31,560 nt of DNA from the NCBI GenBank assembly GCA_011322755.1, contig DRLZ01000013.1:1-31560 (forward strand), given 5' to 3'. Below are positions 16,253 to 24,911 of the stretch, piece by piece. A program made the position numbers and the translations under genes. Below the pieces are notes generated by a model that saw only the letters and a program-made list of their open reading frames with translations, ran no database searches and was not told where the DNA came from. How positions within the stretch are numbered: the first letter of the stretch is position 1; each line of letters begins with the position of its first letter. The DNA is from Crenotrichaceae bacterium. GTDB lineage: Bacteria > Pseudomonadota > Gammaproteobacteria > Methylococcales > DRLZ01.

Positions 16253-16816
16253 ATGAACTTATTCAGACTTTTTTCACTTTTCATTCTGATAGGACTCTTT
16301 AGCGCTTGCTCTTCAACACCTGAAAAAAATGATGCAGACAATCTTGGCGCATTGAGTGTCCCCGATGCAAATACACAGGGATTAAGTGAGCTTGACCGAC
16401 TGGATGGCAGTCAGCTCACAGAAATATTGCCATATGAGGACAACTATGGTGTGCAAGGACCAGCCGCAGAACCAGGCGAACCACTCTCTGTTCGAGTTTT
16501 TTATTTCGATTTTGATAGCAGTCAGGTTCGTCCGGCAGATTATGAAGCAATTAATGCACACGCAGATTATCTTATCTCCAACCCTGATTCCCGCATCAGC
16601 CTCGAAGGACACACCGATAGCTTGGGAAGCCGTGAATATAATATCGCGTTGGGTGAACAACGCGCCAAAAGTGTTGCCAAAATGATGCGATTGCGCGGTG
16701 TTGCAGATCGTCAAATCCAGACTGTCAGCTATGGTGAAGAGAAGCCTGTTGCATTCGGAAATGCTGAATATGCACTCAGTCAAAATCGGCGCGTTGAAAT
16801 CATCTACTTGAGATAA
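16253..16816 (+). CDS. pal: peptidoglycan-associated lipoprotein Pal
   Basis: This 187-residue outer-membrane lipoprotein has a type II signal peptide ending in the lipobox FSAC (Cys19) and a linker to about residue 80. A C-terminal OmpA-like domain follows, with YFDFDSSQVRPADY, LEGHTDSLGSREYN and NRRVEIIYLR, which binds diaminopimelate in peptidoglycan. A good AAGGA ribosome binding site precedes the ATG. The 79-base gap after tolB could hold an internal promoter but no clear boxes are seen. Confidence 0.97.
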   Translation: MNLFRLFSLFILIGLFSACSSTPEKNDADNLGALSVPDANTQGLSELDRLDGSQLTEILPYEDNYGVQGPAAEPGEPLSVRVFYFDFDSSQVRPADYEAINAHADYLISNPDSRISLEGHTDSLGSREYNIALGEQRAKSVAKMMRLRGVADRQIQTVSYGEEKPVAFGNAEYALSQNRRVEIIYLR

Positions 16817-16819
16817 CAC

Positions 16820-17590
16820 ATGCAGATCATTGTTGCGATTTTACTGGTATTCACAGCGACATCCAGTCATGCCGACTCAGTTAAAGAGCGTTTATCACGA
16901 CTGGAACAACAACTGTCAAGCAAGGCTTATATGGAAATATGGCAATCTGTTGAGCAATTACGTCATGAGGTTCGCAATCTGCGCGGTGAACTGGAACAAC
17001 AATCGTACCAGTTGCAACAATTGCAGGAGCAGCAAAAGCAATTTCACAGCAATTTGGATCAGCGATTAAGTACTCTGGAACACGCTGCAACAACGTCATC
17101 AACAGATATCAGTGAACCCTCTGCAGATACGGAACAGTTGATTCAGCCTAATACCGAAAATTCGATACAACCAGATCAATCCACAGATTCAGATCAGGAA
17201 AACGATTTAGACACGGCATCAATTCAATCAATGTATGACGAAGCACTACAGACATTGCGTTCTGGTCATTATGACGATGCCTCTGTTCTTTTCAAAAAAA
17301 TTGTCACGCACGCGCCAAACAGCGATCTTGCAGACAATGCTCAATACTGGCTGGCGGAAACACTGTACATACATCGTAACTTTGATTTGGCCGCTTCAGC
17401 ATTTCAACGTGTTATCAGCCACTACCCTGATAGCCCCAAAGTACCGGATGCGTTATTGAAAATCGCATATATTCAATTTGAAACAAACAACGCCGCATCG
17501 GGGCAAAAACAATTACAGCGATTGATAAAAGACTACCCTGATTCATCTGCTGCCAGATTGGCACAACAACGCCTCAACCAGAACCGTTGA
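16820..17590 (+). CDS. cpoB: cell division coordinator CpoB (YbgF)
   Basis: This 256-residue periplasmic protein coordinates peptidoglycan synthesis with Tol-Pal constriction. It has a signal peptide (1 to about 18, cleavage after SHA), a Gln/Leu-rich trimerising coiled coil (about 20-75) and an acidic linker. Three tetratricopeptide repeats fill about 130-253, e.g. DNAQYWLAETLYIHRNFDLA. It starts three bases after pal, and its stop overlaps the queE start (TTGA). Confidence 0.93.
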   Translation: MQIIVAILLVFTATSSHADSVKERLSRLEQQLSSKAYMEIWQSVEQLRHEVRNLRGELEQQSYQLQQLQEQQKQFHSNLDQRLSTLEHAATTSSTDISEPSADTEQLIQPNTENSIQPDQSTDSDQENDLDTASIQSMYDEALQTLRSGHYDDASVLFKKIVTHAPNSDLADNAQYWLAETLYIHRNFDLAASAFQRVISHYPDSPKVPDALLKIAYIQFETNNAASGQKQLQRLIKDYPDSSAARLAQQRLNQNR

Positions 17591-18243
17591 CCCGTTTATA
17601 CAACAAAACAATTCGCATTAGCGAAATATTTTATTCGCTTCAAGGTGAAACCCGTTTTGCCGGTATCCCGACTGTTTTTATTCGCCTGACTGGCTGTCCG
17701 CTACGCTGTCATTATTGTGATACTGAATATGCTTTTACAGGTGGCTCATTATTATCCATCGAACACATCATTTCCAAAGTCAATCAATACAATACTAAAT
17801 ATATTACAGTCACCGGCGGCGAACCATTAGCACAGGATAATACAACTGACCTTCTCGATTGTCTGGTAGCCGCCCATTACACTGTTTCGCTTGAAACAAG
17901 CGGGGCAATCGATATTTCATCATTAAATCCAAAAGTCATCAAGATTATGGATTTAAAAACGCCCGCTTCCGGAGAACAGAGCAAAAATCGATACTCCAAT
18001 ATTCGCTATTTAAATCCATGTGATGAGGTAAAATTCGTGATCTGTAATGATGATGATTATCACTGGGCAAAACAGATCATTCATCAATATCAACTCAATG
18101 AGCGATGCAATATCCTGTTTTCACCAAGCACTCCGCAATATTCGCCCAGACACCTCGCTGAGCAGATTTTGAATGATCAGCTTGCTGTTCGTTTTCAAAT
18201 TCAACTGCATAAAATTCTCTGGGACGATGCCAGAGGTCGATAG
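17587..18243 (+). CDS. queE: 7-carboxy-7-deazaguanine synthase QueE
   Basis: This 218-residue radical-SAM enzyme makes 7-carboxy-7-deazaguanine in queuosine/preQ0 biosynthesis. Its cluster motif GCPLRCHYCDT places Cys37, Cys41 and Cys44 (CX3CX2C), and ITVTGGEPLAQ follows. The only start giving a full N-terminus (RISEIFYSLQGETRFAG) is a TTG at 17587 that overlaps the cpoB stop as TTGA, implying coupled translation from a weak start codon. It is seven bases before queC. Confidence 0.94.
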   Translation: MTRLYNKTIRISEIFYSLQGETRFAGIPTVFIRLTGCPLRCHYCDTEYAFTGGSLLSIEHIISKVNQYNTKYITVTGGEPLAQDNTTDLLDCLVAAHYTVSLETSGAIDISSLNPKVIKIMDLKTPASGEQSKNRYSNIRYLNPCDEVKFVICNDDDYHWAKQIIHQYQLNERCNILFSPSTPQYSPRHLAEQILNDQLAVRFQIQLHKILWDDARGR

Positions 18244-18249
18244 ACGAAA

Positions 18250-18960
18250 ATGACGATACAAAAAAAAGCTGTTGTCCTTGTTTCTGGCGGTCTGGACTCA
18301 GCAACCACTCTAGCAATTGCGAAACGCCAAGGTTTCGCCTGTTACGCGCTAAGCTTTGACTATGGACAGCGACATCGATCTGAATTAGCTGCTGCACAAA
18401 CTGTTTCTGGTCAAATCGGTGTTGTACTACATCGAACCATTGCTATTGGTTTGAATACGATCGGCGGCTCAGCATTGACCGACCCTTCGATTCATGTCCC
18501 AACAAGAGAAGCCGCTGGAATTCCTGTCACCTATGTCCCTGCTCGTAACACCGTGTTTTTATCCCTCGCACTCGGCTGGGCTGAGGTACTGGAGGCTTTC
18601 GACATCTTTATTGGCATCAATGCCGTTGATTATTCAGGGTATCCTGATTGCCGCCCAGAATATATTCAAGCATTTCAAAAACTGGCCAATCTGGCAACCA
18701 AATCAGGCGTGGAGGGAAAACCAGTCACCATTCACACGCCATTAATTGATTTAAACAAGGCTGAAATCATACAACGTGGTATCGAACTTGGTGTTGATTA
18801 TCAACACACAGTCTCTTGTTATTCGGCAAACAATGAAGGCGCAGCCTGTGGTGTGTGTGATTCCTGTCGCTTCCGCAAACAAGGTTTTTTATCTGCAGGT
18901 ATCAACGATCCGACAAGATACCAACATCTATCTGACACCGAATTGAATCGTCAGTCATGA
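18250..18960 (+). CDS. queC: 7-cyano-7-deazaguanine synthase QueC
   Basis: This 236-residue PP-loop ATPase converts 7-carboxy-7-deazaguanine to preQ0. The PP-loop SGGLDSAT is at 12-19 and the zinc site uses Cys190, Cys200, Cys203 and Cys206 (SCYSANNEGAACGVCDSC). Length is normal. queD and queF are not in the window. Its stop overlaps the next ATG by four bases (ATGA), so an exopolysaccharide glycosyltransferase is translationally coupled to it. Confidence 0.97.
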   Translation: MTIQKKAVVLVSGGLDSATTLAIAKRQGFACYALSFDYGQRHRSELAAAQTVSGQIGVVLHRTIAIGLNTIGGSALTDPSIHVPTREAAGIPVTYVPARNTVFLSLALGWAEVLEAFDIFIGINAVDYSGYPDCRPEYIQAFQKLANLATKSGVEGKPVTIHTPLIDLNKAEIIQRGIELGVDYQHTVSCYSANNEGAACGVCDSCRFRKQGFLSAGINDPTRYQHLSDTELNRQS

Positions 18961-20150
18961 TTGATTTACTTACTTATACAAGCCTGTATCCAAACAGTGT
19001 CCAGACAAGACACGGAATCTTTATTGAAAACCGTATTCGTAAGCTCTTAGACAGCAACAAAATATCAACTAACGTGCTAGCGCCTGTTCCCTGGTTTCCT
19101 GTCCAATCCAGGCTTTTTGGTGATTATGGAAAATATGCCCGGGTTCCGAAAAAAGAGCAGCGTCATGGGATTGAAGTTTGGCATCCTCGCTACCCTGTGA
19201 TACCTAAAATCGGAATGAATCTGGCTCCAGGACTCATGGCAACATCAACCTACCGAAGCGCAAGAGCACTCTTAACCAACAAACCATTTCGACTGATTGA
19301 CGCCCATTATTTTTATCCTGATGGAGTTGCAGCGTCACTGTTAGGAAAATGGCTGAATATCCCTGTTGTCATCTCAGCAAGAGGGACTGATATCAATCTT
19401 CTACCCGATTACAGATTACCTCGCAGCATGATTATTTGGGCAGCCAGACAAGCCGCAGCAATTATTACTGTATCCCAGTCACTGAAAGAAAGATTAATGA
19501 ATCTGGGAATATCCGAACAAAAAATAACAGTACTACCAAATGGTGTTGATCGACAACTTTTCCAGCCGGGAAATCGACTCTCGTTAAGAGAACAACATCA
19601 ATTCACCCGACCTACCTTGCTTTATGTCGGAAATCTAATACCCTTAAAAGGTGTTGATATCATTTTGCATGCTTTAGCTGATCTTCCAGAATTCGACTGT
19701 ATTGTAATCGGAGATGGCTCTGAGAAAAACAGACTTGAAAAGCTGGCAACATCACTACAAGTGTCAAATCGCGTTCATTTTATCAACACACTTAGCCAGT
19801 CAGAACTGGTTGATTACTATACAATGGCCGATATTTTATTACTACCATCAAGCAGAGAAGGATATGCTAACGTGCTTTTGGAAGCTTTGTCTTGCGGGAC
19901 ACCTGTAATCGCAACAGCAGTCGGTGGCAACCCCGACATTATCACCAGTGCTAGCGCGGGACTACTCATCGATGAGCGCAGTCCAGATTCACTGAAAACT
20001 GCAATAAAAAAGCTGTATTCGAATATGCCTGCTATACATAATGTCACAAACTACGCACAGCGTTTCTCATGGTTTCCAACCATAGAACAGCAAATTAACC
20101 TTTATCAGTCTACTATTAGTAAACATGGTTTTCAAAATGTCCAAGGTTAA
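18957..20150 (+). CDS. family 4 glycosyltransferase
   Basis: This 397-residue GT-B, retaining glycosyltransferase has an N-terminal half with YPNSVQTRHGIFIENRI and SARGTDINLLP (140-150). The C-terminal half has LYVGNLIPLKGVD (222-234), VIGDGSE and the donor-site motif REGYANVLLEALSCGTPV, in which E301 and E309 form the EX7E pair. The likely role is adding one sugar to the lipid-linked repeat unit on the cytoplasmic side. It is the first gene of the exopolysaccharide cluster and overlaps queC. Similar glycosyltransferases are common in exosortase-linked loci. Donor and linkage cannot be read. Confidence 0.92.
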   Translation: MIDLLTYTSLYPNSVQTRHGIFIENRIRKLLDSNKISTNVLAPVPWFPVQSRLFGDYGKYARVPKKEQRHGIEVWHPRYPVIPKIGMNLAPGLMATSTYRSARALLTNKPFRLIDAHYFYPDGVAASLLGKWLNIPVVISARGTDINLLPDYRLPRSMIIWAARQAAAIITVSQSLKERLMNLGISEQKITVLPNGVDRQLFQPGNRLSLREQHQFTRPTLLYVGNLIPLKGVDIILHALADLPEFDCIVIGDGSEKNRLEKLATSLQVSNRVHFINTLSQSELVDYYTMADILLLPSSREGYANVLLEALSCGTPVIATAVGGNPDIITSASAGLLIDERSPDSLKTAIKKLYSNMPAIHNVTNYAQRFSWFPTIEQQINLYQSTISKHGFQNVQG

Positions 20151-20231
20151 TTGAATGTTCATAGCATTTCAATCATACTGACCCCTTTAAATACAACATA
20201 TCATAAGCACCATACACTAACTATTATTGTT

Positions 20232-20840
20232 ATGAGCAAACAGATCAAATCACTATCAACTATACTTCTTGGCTTTACACTGCTGGCAATAGTGTGGAGT
20301 GACCATTTATCAGCAGGTACTGATAAAAGAGAGCATGGCAATAACCCGACATTACAGGAATATACTGTACAACCCGGAGATATCCTTGAGATTTCTGTCT
20401 GGAAAGAGGAAGACATGATTAAAGATGTCCTGGTGCGCCCTGATGGTGGTATTACTTTTCCGCTTGCTGGTGAAATCTATACTGAAGGAAAAACAATTGC
20501 ACAAATACAAAGCATCTTAACAAAAAATCTATCCACCTACTTGTCAAACCCAGTTGTCACGGTATCCCCAAAACAGCTCCTTGGCAACAGGATTTATGTT
20601 ATTGGTAAAGTTGTTAAACCAGGCATGTATCTCATCTCAAGCTATGTTGATATTGTACAAGCGTTAAGTATGGCTGGTGGGCTAACTCCTTTCTCTGCAG
20701 TTAATGACATTCTCGTACTCAGACGCTCTAAAGACGGAACACAACATGATATAAAATTCCGCTATGGTGATATTGAAGATGGAGACAAGTTAAAACAGAA
20801 TATTTTATTAAAGAGCGGGGATACAGTACTGGTGCCCTAG
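20232..20840 (+). CDS. polysaccharide export protein (Wza-like, PEP-CTERM-system type)
   Basis: This 202-residue protein has a signal peptide (about 1-28) without a lipobox cysteine, a Poly_export domain beginning YTVQPGDILEISVWKEED (44-61) with VRPDGGITFPLAGEI, and one SLBB domain (about 119-170) with IYVIGKVVKPGMY. Such proteins form the periplasmic/outer-membrane exit for exopolysaccharide. The ATG at 20232 is chosen because the signal peptide begins there; a TTG at 20151 would add an unlikely 27-residue extension. Lack of a lipid anchor differs from Wza but is seen in exosortase-linked relatives. Confidence 0.88.
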   Translation: MSKQIKSLSTILLGFTLLAIVWSDHLSAGTDKREHGNNPTLQEYTVQPGDILEISVWKEEDMIKDVLVRPDGGITFPLAGEIYTEGKTIAQIQSILTKNLSTYLSNPVVTVSPKQLLGNRIYVIGKVVKPGMYLISSYVDIVQALSMAGGLTPFSAVNDILVLRRSKDGTQHDIKFRYGDIEDGDKLKQNILLKSGDTVLVP

Positions 20841-20871
20841 CTCTTAGTGTAATAATTCACATCAGTAATTG

Positions 20872-22197
20872 ATGTCACCCAATATTCTTAACCACATGAT
20901 CTCTTATAAAATACATCCTATTTTCGTTCTGTCGCTTTTGATTGTCATCAGCTCAACAAATACCCAGGCGCGCGAATGGTATCTCACTCCAAATGCGAGC
21001 AGTCAGTTGTTATTCGATAGCAATCTACAACTCAGAACCAACAGGACAATCACCACAAATGGTGTGACCAGAACATTAAAACCTGGCAACACGTTTGGCG
21101 GAACATTAAGTGCAGGTGGTATCATCGGAAGCCAAACTGAAAACAGCGATGTCCACATACGAGGCAATGTTTCATTCAACCGCTACAACATCCGTAACTT
21201 TAACAGCACCAACTTTTTTCTCTCACCAGAAACATGGTTAACTGTTAATCCGCGCAACAAACTGGGAATCAGTGGAAAGTTATTCCTGGATACTACTTTG
21301 TCGAGAGTCCGGCCATCTGTTGTTGATAACACCCCACAAAATCTTGATGAGACTGACGATTTGCTTGGTGTTCCCAGACGTCGATTCACGAAATCAATCA
21401 GACCGGAGTGGAATCATTCGCTTTCAGAAAAAACTGCGCTTAATCTGAGCTATGAGTTTACCGATGTAACCTATGAGAATGCAGCTAAAACAGGACGTGT
21501 TGATTACTCGATTCATAGCGGACAACTCAACCTGTCGCATCAACTAACCCCAAAACTGTTGCTCTTCAGCAATGTATCCGCAACATTGTTTTCCACGCCT
21601 GATATCCATGCTTCAACAACGTATTATTCGTTACAAATCGGTGGCCAGTATAAATTTTCTGAACGCTGGGAAGCTGAAGTTGCATTGGGCGGTCGCTATT
21701 CTTTCTCTGATTTCAGAACTCAGAAAATTATCCCGGTTATCAACACAGATGGTTCGGTTTTTCTCGCTAGCATTTCTGAAAAAAATAATGACTCAGCTCT
21801 TGGCAGCCTGGCATACGCTAGCATTACGCATCACTATAGCATGGGACAACTCAAAGCAAGTGTTACTCAAGATATCAGGCCAACAGGAAATGGTGATTTA
21901 CAGACCAGCAATCAAGCAGCATTCAGCTGGACACATCATCTCTCTGAACACCTTGATTTCAGCTTGCCTTTGTCGGCACTTCGCGCGTCATCAATCAGCT
22001 CTGATACAAACAGACTTGACAGAAGTTATTATCAAGTAGCTCCATTACTTCGGTGGCATTTATCCCCAGAATTTTCTCTCGGATTGCGCTATCGATATCG
22101 ATACCAGAAATTCGATAACGCAGATGACTCGGCACAATCACACGGTGCTATGTTATCTGCAAACTACCACTGGCGGCGGCGTTCAATTTCAAGATGA
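20872..22197 (+). CDS. predicted outer-membrane beta-barrel protein of the exosortase/EPS cluster
   Basis: This protein of about 441 residues has a signal peptide ending near TNTQA. The rest is a succession of amphipathic segments rich in aromatic residues and Ser/Thr/Asn, with repeats of LNLSYEFTDV-, YKFSERWEAEVALGG- and LGLRYRYRYQKF-like strands. This pattern fits an outer-membrane barrel and the uncharacterised PEP-CTERM-associated family I recall as TIGR03016. Its position between export and chain-length genes suggests a role in polymer exit. The start may be the ATG at 20872 or at 20896; neither has a clear ribosome binding site. Confidence 0.75.
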   Translation: MSPNILNHMISYKIHPIFVLSLLIVISSTNTQAREWYLTPNASSQLLFDSNLQLRTNRTITTNGVTRTLKPGNTFGGTLSAGGIIGSQTENSDVHIRGNVSFNRYNIRNFNSTNFFLSPETWLTVNPRNKLGISGKLFLDTTLSRVRPSVVDNTPQNLDETDDLLGVPRRRFTKSIRPEWNHSLSEKTALNLSYEFTDVTYENAAKTGRVDYSIHSGQLNLSHQLTPKLLLFSNVSATLFSTPDIHASTTYYSLQIGGQYKFSERWEAEVALGGRYSFSDFRTQKIIPVINTDGSVFLASISEKNNDSALGSLAYASITHHYSMGQLKASVTQDIRPTGNGDLQTSNQAAFSWTHHLSEHLDFSLPLSALRASSISSDTNRLDRSYYQVAPLLRWHLSPEFSLGLRYRYRYQKFDNADDSAQSHGAMLSANYHWRRRSISR

Positions 22198-22282
22198 TCA
22201 GCGTTCAGTTGTACGTCATATTAAACATTGCCCTCGACAATCTTATTTGAACCAGAATTATATGAGTTACGCAACCTAGAAC

Positions 22283-24016
22283 ATGGAAACAACTGACTAT
22301 TTGGATTACCCTGAAGAGCAACAATCGAAAAGCCTCAGCGAATATATCTCGATTTTAAAACGCCATAAAGGGAAAATGTTACTCACCGGATTCCTGGTTT
22401 TTCTAACCAGTCTCTGTTTAGCAATCTTTTTACCACCAACATACACCTCAACAGCCACAATATTGATTGAAAAACCCATTATTTCAAATGACCTAGTAGA
22501 TTCAACAATCAGCAGTTACGCTGAACAACAAGTTCAAAGAATTCGACAACGCGTCCTCAGCAGACCAAATTTACGTCGAATTATTGATAAGTTTCAGCTG
22601 TATCGGGATCAACTCGATAGTCAGACTTGGTCCAAGATTCTGAAGAATATGGAAACAGCGATCTCTGTTGAAATGATTAGTGCGGATGTACTTGACCCTC
22701 GCAGTGGTCGCGCAACGAAAGCAACTATCGCGTTCCAGGTTGGTTTTAGCAATCGGTCACCAGAAACAAGTCAACGTGTTACGAATGAGCTGGTTTCATT
22801 GTTTTTACAAGAAAATCTTAAAGAACGTACAGAAAGCGCAGAAGAAGCATCAAGCTTTTTTGAGCGTGAAGCCAGAAAATTGCGCACTCGAATGGAAGAA
22901 CTTGACAACAAATTGTTCATTCTTAAAAAAGAACGCGGTGATAGTCTTCCAGAATTCCAACAACAAAATAACCGGCTTTTAGAACGTGCATACCAGCGTC
23001 TGGAAGATATTAACAGTCAATACAACAAAGCCTATGAACGTAAAATTTTTCTGCAATCACAACTTGCCCAGATAACCCCTTATTCTTCTTCGCCCGGTGT
23101 TGTTCTGGATGACAGGACACGACTGAAAATGCTTCAGATCGAATATTCAAATCTTCTATCTCGATATTCCCCCATGCATCCTGATGTCATTAAAGTAAAA
23201 ACGGAAATTGAATCACTCGGTCATGCAGGCGATAGTGCTAATAATCGCCAGACATTAAAACTTGTTCTCAAAGAAAAGAGAGCTCAACTCGCAAAACTAA
23301 AGGAAAGCTACTCAACAGAACATCCTGACATTATAAGTCTGGTAAAGGAAATTCAGAATATCGAAACACAGATTGCCAGTATTCCTGCTGATGCAACACA
23401 AAACACAGCTTCTGTAGACGCAGACAACCCGGCATATATTCAAACTCAGGCACAACTAAAAAGTAGTGAATTAGAAATCCTGGCACTAGAAAAATCGCGA
23501 AAAGAACAAATCAAAAGAATTAATAATTACGAACAGCGCCTTCGCGTTTCTCCTGATGTAGAACGCCAATATAACGAATTGATGCGTAACTACAACTCAA
23601 CAAAGTTACAGTATGAGCAAATCCAATCCAAACAAATCAGTGTTAATCTGGCTGAGTCCGTTGAAAAAAGTCGAAAAGGTGAACGCTATGTGATGAGTGA
23701 ACCACCTGAATTACCTGAAGAACCAACAAAGCCAAATCGAAAAGCAATTGTAGCATTGGGAATACTCTTGTCAGCAGCAGCTGCAATTGCTGTTGCTGCT
23801 CTGGCTGAAAGCCTTGATCAGGGCATTTACGGCTCACGTCAACTCGCGATTGCCAGTGGTGAGGCTCCTTTGTCGGTCATCCCATACATTGAAGTTTCAA
23901 CTAGACGAATCGCGAAAAAGAAAACTCGGCAAAGAATATTCTCAGTCATACTTGTTCTAATCTTATCAGTTCTGAGTATCGGTTATTATCTTTTAACTAA
24001 AGGAATTTCCAACTGA
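22283..24016 (+). CDS. Wzz/GumC-like polysaccharide chain-length determinant (exosortase-system type)
   Basis: This 577-residue inner-membrane protein has an N-terminal Wzz domain with its first helix at about 31-50, followed by PPTYTSTATILIEKP. A long periplasmic coiled coil (about 180-430) contains SPMHPDVIKVKTEI and STEHPDIISLVKEI. A second helix comes near 484-505 after the PELPEEPTKPNRK proline-rich entry, and an extra C-terminal helix near 548-570 after a basic stretch. That third segment matches my memory of exosortase-linked chain-length proteins. The protein sets polymer length together with a cytoplasmic CpsD-like partner, here encoded directly downstream. Confidence 0.9.
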   Translation: METTDYLDYPEEQQSKSLSEYISILKRHKGKMLLTGFLVFLTSLCLAIFLPPTYTSTATILIEKPIISNDLVDSTISSYAEQQVQRIRQRVLSRPNLRRIIDKFQLYRDQLDSQTWSKILKNMETAISVEMISADVLDPRSGRATKATIAFQVGFSNRSPETSQRVTNELVSLFLQENLKERTESAEEASSFFEREARKLRTRMEELDNKLFILKKERGDSLPEFQQQNNRLLERAYQRLEDINSQYNKAYERKIFLQSQLAQITPYSSSPGVVLDDRTRLKMLQIEYSNLLSRYSPMHPDVIKVKTEIESLGHAGDSANNRQTLKLVLKEKRAQLAKLKESYSTEHPDIISLVKEIQNIETQIASIPADATQNTASVDADNPAYIQTQAQLKSSELEILALEKSRKEQIKRINNYEQRLRVSPDVERQYNELMRNYNSTKLQYEQIQSKQISVNLAESVEKSRKGERYVMSEPPELPEEPTKPNRKAIVALGILLSAAAAIAVAALAESLDQGIYGSRQLAIASGEAPLSVIPYIEVSTRRIAKKKTRQRIFSVILVLILSVLSIGYYLLTKGISN

Positions 24017-24053
24017 TTATCATCAACCAACTTTTACCTAGTAGAGATTTCTA

Positions 24054-24863
24054 ATGGATTGGCTACAAAAAGCTTTAGACAAATCAAAGCAAAACGAAAA
24101 AACATCTTTTCAGTTCCAAACATCTTCTGACTTAAAGAAATCATTTCAGCCAACAACTACTAGTAATACTGTTGGGAAAGATACTGTGGATTTCCACACC
24201 AAGCAAATAACACCTCCAAATCAATTTGATGAACGACTCCTGCTAGCAAATCAACGGGATAGAAATTCAGTTGCTGCCTATAATTTTCTTTCTGCAAAAA
24301 TAATACAGCTGTTAAAAAGACAAGATGATTACTCTTTAGCAATAACGAGTCCGACGTCAGGTGTAGGGAATACACTCACAGCAGCAAATCTTGCTATCAG
24401 CATCTCACGAGCATTACATGAGACAGTTGTTTTAATTGAATTAAACCTTAGAGCGCCAAGTTTTTACCGTTTGTTTGGCCTTAATAGCAATGAACAAGGA
24501 TTGTGTGATCATTTAACAAACAATCAGTCGCTAAACGACTTGTTCATTAACATTAGAGGTACAGAGATCACATTATTACCTGCTGGAACTGCTATTGACG
24601 ACGTTAATATTCTCGGAAGCAAAAAAATACGTCAGTTAGTTCGCACATTATCTTCCTCATTTCACAATCACATTATTGTATACGATCTACCATCTCTTCT
24701 TGACTCTGAGGATTCACTTGCATTTCTACCAAATATTGATGCTTCTCTACTCGTGCTTGAGGAGGGAGTAAGTACACCGACTCAGGTCACTCAGTGTACG
24801 GATATACTCAAGAATCATGGGTTCTTGGGAACAATTTTAAATAAAGCTGTCGACATTAATTAA
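24054..24863 (+). CDS. CpsD/CapB-like tyrosine-kinase homologue with degenerate ATP site
   Basis: This 269-residue protein is homologous by layout to the exosortase-associated bacterial tyrosine kinases: an N-terminal MDWLQKALDKSKQ helix, a linker, then a P-loop ATPase domain (about 93-260). The usual GEGKT Walker A reads GVGNT at 103-107, so the catalytic lysine is Asn106 (codon AAT at 24369). Walker A' is VVLIELNLRAPS, with Glu129 and Asn131 in place of the two aspartates. The Walker B aspartate is kept in IIVYDLP (D211). No C-terminal tyrosine cluster exists. It likely still pairs with the chain-length protein, but kinase activity is doubtful. The reading frame is intact. Confidence 0.82.
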   Translation: MDWLQKALDKSKQNEKTSFQFQTSSDLKKSFQPTTTSNTVGKDTVDFHTKQITPPNQFDERLLLANQRDRNSVAAYNFLSAKIIQLLKRQDDYSLAITSPTSGVGNTLTAANLAISISRALHETVVLIELNLRAPSFYRLFGLNSNEQGLCDHLTNNQSLNDLFINIRGTEITLLPAGTAIDDVNILGSKKIRQLVRTLSSSFHNHIIVYDLPSLLDSEDSLAFLPNIDASLLVLEEGVSTPTQVTQCTDILKNHGFLGTILNKAVDIN

Positions 24864-24911
24864 ACATCCGTTCCACATCATTGTTTTCTCAAACAGTTTA
24901 TCTATAAAAAA

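Noticed and set aside
20151..20231. 27-residue N-terminal extension of the export protein from a TTG
   Set aside because: The extension would place polar and His-rich residues before an otherwise normal signal peptide.
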